NCBI GenBank assembly: GCA_029931885.1
Contig: JAOZRJ010000070.1
Span: 1 to 7,672, forward strand
Origin: Candidatus Omnitrophota bacterium
GTDB taxonomy: Bacteria > Omnitrophota > Koll11 > Zapsychrales > Aceulaceae
Reading direction: 5' to 3'
Length of the DNA: 7,672 bases
Positions 6,154-7,672 of this stretch are shown in pieces. A program made the position numbers and the translations under genes. Position 1 is the stretch's first letter, and each line of letters begins with the position of its first letter. The notes beneath the pieces were generated by a model. That model did not search any database, was not told the DNA's origin, and saw nothing but the letters and a program-made list of their open reading frames with translations.

Positions 6154-7155
6154 ATGAAATTTGCACAACCGCAATTAATAAATTTATTATGGCCTGTTCT
6201 TCTGCTGGCTTTGTTTTTATGGTGGGGCCTTGGCCGCAAAAAAGAAATCATGAAACGATTTGTTGCAGAGAATTTGTTTAAGGATATTGCATCGAACCGT
6301 CATTTGCAAAATGAGATTTTAAAGAAAGTTTTTCTTGTGTTTGTTTTTTTCTTCTCTGTTATCGCATTTGCACGACCACAATGGGGATTTAAATGGCACG
6401 AAGTTAAACGGCAGGGACTTGATATTATTATTGCAATTGACGTTTCGAAAAGTATGTTAGCCGATGATGTTAAGCCAAATCGGTTAGAACGCGCTAAATT
6501 AGCTGTACGGGATCTCATTAAGAAATTAAAAGGCGATCGACTGGGACTCGTGGCATTTTCAGGATCTTCATTTTTGGCATGTCCTTTAACATCAGATTAC
6601 GGCGGATTTGTTTTGGCTTTAGATGATTTAAGCTCAAAAACAATTTCTAGGGGTGGCACTTCATTATCAAGCGCGATACAGCAATCTATAAAAGGATATG
6701 AAAAAATTCCAAGCCAATATAAGATTGTTGTTATCATTACAGATGGAGAAAATCTTGAGGGTGATCCTATCGCGGCTGCAGAGAATGCGAAAAGAGCAGG
6801 AATTAAGATTTTTTGTATCGGAATTGGAACAAGCGAAGGTGAACTTATTCGATTTAAAAATGATAAAGGTGAATATGAATTCTTAAAAGACAACCAAGGT
6901 AACTTTGTAAAATCTCGGCTTGATGAAAACATTTTAAAGCGGATTGCTCTAATGACAGGTGGCGCATATGTGCGCTCGCAAGGTGCGGAGTTTGGCTTAG
7001 ACTATATTTATGAAAAGCGGTTATCAAGAATGGAAAAACGGGATATTGAAAGTAAAATGAGAAAGCAATATACTGAACGATTTCAGATTCCTTTGGCCAT
7101 TGCACTTATGTTATTAATTTTTGAATCCATGATTTCATCAAGAAAACGAATATGA
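6154..7155 (+). CDS. batB: BatB-like membrane-anchored von Willebrand A protein
   Basis: A 333-residue paralogue of the preceding protein. Membrane helices are at about 8-25 and 57-73, the latter followed by the family hallmark FARPQWG, with a third at about 310-327. The VWA domain (about 88-285) has an intact MIDAS: D96-V-S98-K-S100, Thr169 in RGGTSLSS and Asp197 in ITDGEN. The stretch MLADDVKPNRLERAK after the first MIDAS strand is typical of Bat proteins. The ATG follows the batA stop with no intervening base and no Shine-Dalgarno is visible in the preceding bases, so translation probably depends on ribosomes finishing batA. An insertion-like loop at about 232-255 (KNDKGEYEFLKDNQGNFV) resembles the variable loop of the VWA domain in this family. 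It likely works with the BatA-like and TPR proteins at the inner membrane. Confidence 0.92.
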   Translation: MKFAQPQLINLLWPVLLLALFLWWGLGRKKEIMKRFVAENLFKDIASNRHLQNEILKKVFLVFVFFFSVIAFARPQWGFKWHEVKRQGLDIIIAIDVSKSMLADDVKPNRLERAKLAVRDLIKKLKGDRLGLVAFSGSSFLACPLTSDYGGFVLALDDLSSKTISRGGTSLSSAIQQSIKGYEKIPSQYKIVVIITDGENLEGDPIAAAENAKRAGIKIFCIGIGTSEGELIRFKNDKGEYEFLKDNQGNFVKSRLDENILKRIALMTGGAYVRSQGAEFGLDYIYEKRLSRMEKRDIESKMRKQYTERFQIPLAIALMLLIFESMISSRKRI

Positions 7156-7672
7156 AAAGAATTATTTTAACTTTATGCATCGTAATTTTTACCGTGCCTC
7201 CGTGCTTGGCATCCAAGGCGTCAGATGTCAAGCACGGAAATCAGCATTATTTTAAGGAGCAATACCGTGAGGCTGAAGAATATTATCAGAAGGCATTGAA
7301 TAAAGATTTGGATTCTGATATTGTTAATTTTAATATGGGTACAGCGCTTTATCAGCAAGATGAATATAAAAAAGCACAAGAACATTTTCAAAAGGTTCTT
7401 TTAACAGAAAATAAAGCATTGCAGAATAAGGCGTTTTACAATTTAGGCAATAGTTTATACCGTGATGGCATTAGTTATGAAAAAAGCAATTTATCTTTTG
7501 CTATTCAATCTTTGGAAAAAAGCCTTTCGTTCTATAAAAAAGTTATGGTCGGCGATTCCGAAGATGAGGATGCAAAATATAATTATAATTTTGTAAAAAA
7601 AGAACTTGAACGCTTAAAGGAAAAGTCGGAAAATCAAAAGAATAAAACATGTCCATTGCCGAAAGATCAAAA
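7152..7672 (+). CDS. Secreted TPR-repeat protein, BatC-like (3' partial)
   Basis: The gene runs off the right edge; 173 complete codons are visible. The ATG overlaps the batB stop as ATGA (7152-7155), a classic coupling arrangement, and no strong Shine-Dalgarno precedes it. Residues 1-20 (MKRIILTLCIVIFTVPPCLA) form a signal peptide with likely cleavage after Leu-Ala; the Cys at 18 lacks a proper lipobox. Tetratricopeptide repeats follow: about 25-52 (GNQHYFKEQYREAEEYYQKA), 57-87 (NMGTALYQQDEYKKAQEHFQ) and 93-132 (FYNLGNSLY, then a degenerate helix). After that comes the asparagine- and tyrosine-rich NYNFVKKELERLKEK that often ends this TPR module, then a Lys/Asn-rich stretch. The protein should be periplasmic, partnering the periplasmic face of the Bat complex. 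A strong hairpin overlaps the end of the signal-peptide codons. Confidence 0.88.
   Translation, partial: MKRIILTLCIVIFTVPPCLASKASDVKHGNQHYFKEQYREAEEYYQKALNKDLDSDIVNFNMGTALYQQDEYKKAQEHFQKVLLTENKALQNKAFYNLGNSLYRDGISYEKSNLSFAIQSLEKSLSFYKKVMVGDSEDEDAKYNYNFVKKELERLKEKSENQKNKTCPLPKDQ
7199..7238 (+). repeat. 15-bp hairpin within the start of the TPR gene
   Basis: TCCGTGCTTGGCATC (7199-7213) pairs with GATGTCAAGCACGGA (7224-7238): 14 Watson-Crick pairs plus one G-U in RNA, with a 10-base loop. It covers codons about 16-29, the end of the signal peptide and the start of the mature protein, and is much richer in GC than its surroundings. The right arm is not followed by a U-run, so it is not a standard terminator. 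The left arm lies next to a near-copy (CCGTGCCT at 7192-7199 and CCGTGCTT at 7200-7207), which offers an alternative pairing register. A role in mRNA stability, pausing or coupling is possible but not shown. Confidence 0.75.

Noticed and set aside
216..7105. Open frames on the minus strand (for example 1045-1311, 4150-4383, 6597-6932)
   Set aside because: All lie opposite well-supported plus-strand genes, show no recognisable domains, and look like antisense shadows.
7152..7211. Lipoprotein signal in the TPR protein (Cys18)
   Set aside because: The residues before the Cys are VPP, not a lipobox. The run fits ordinary signal peptidase I cleavage after CLA.
2718..7672. The MoxR/DUF58/VWA/TPR cluster as a new defence system
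   Set aside because: The gene order and intact motifs match the long-known Bat operon. No nuclease, toxin or other effector domain is present in the visible part.

Overview
The window is AT-rich (about one third GC by eye) and every supported gene is on the plus strand. It comes from a bacterium using the standard code: TAA and TGA both act as terminators at the natural ends of conserved genes. Envelope features (signal peptide, membrane-anchored von Willebrand A proteins, a secreted TPR protein) and the MoxR/Bat layout suggest a Gram-negative organism. The style resembles uncultivated phyla such as Omnitrophota or Elusimicrobiota, but that is an impression, not a demonstration.

Region 1 (3-2621) is one reading frame, open at the left edge, encoding a divergent glycoside-hydrolase-family-94-like (cellobiose/chitobiose phosphorylase-type) protein. 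All the GH94 landmark motifs that I can recall occur in the right order, including a W-Y-D motif where the family has its catalytic Asp. An in-frame TAA at 882-884 cuts the frame, and unmistakable family sequence resumes in the same frame directly after it. The locus is either a recent pseudogene, a sequence or assembly error in an A/T homopolymer tract, or something stranger.

Region 2 (2622-2717) is a short spacer with a possible promoter and the only strong Shine-Dalgarno in the window.

Region 3 (2718 to the right edge) is a tightly packed MoxR/Bat-type operon: MoxR AAA+ ATPase, DUF58 protein, a DUF4381-like single-pass membrane protein, BatA-like VWA protein, BatB-like VWA protein, and the start of a secreted TPR protein (BatC-like) that runs off the window. 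Junctions are 14 bp, 1 bp, an 11-bp overlap, 0 bp and a 4-bp ATGA overlap, so translational coupling is likely. By family knowledge, MoxR ATPases act as chaperone-like partners of VWA (MIDAS) proteins. Here three proteins with intact MIDAS motifs (DUF58, BatA, BatB) sit beside one MoxR. The expected role is envelope-stress or protein-complex assembly at the inner membrane and periplasm, but the exact substrate is unknown.

The operon is a known type, not a new system. The most unusual items are the in-frame stop in the GH94-like gene, a 15-bp hairpin inside the signal-peptide and early coding region of the TPR gene, and a 26-bp perfect palindrome inside the GH94-like gene. No RNA genes, mobile elements or CRISPR arrays were seen, and no gene-free stretch exceeds 300 bases.
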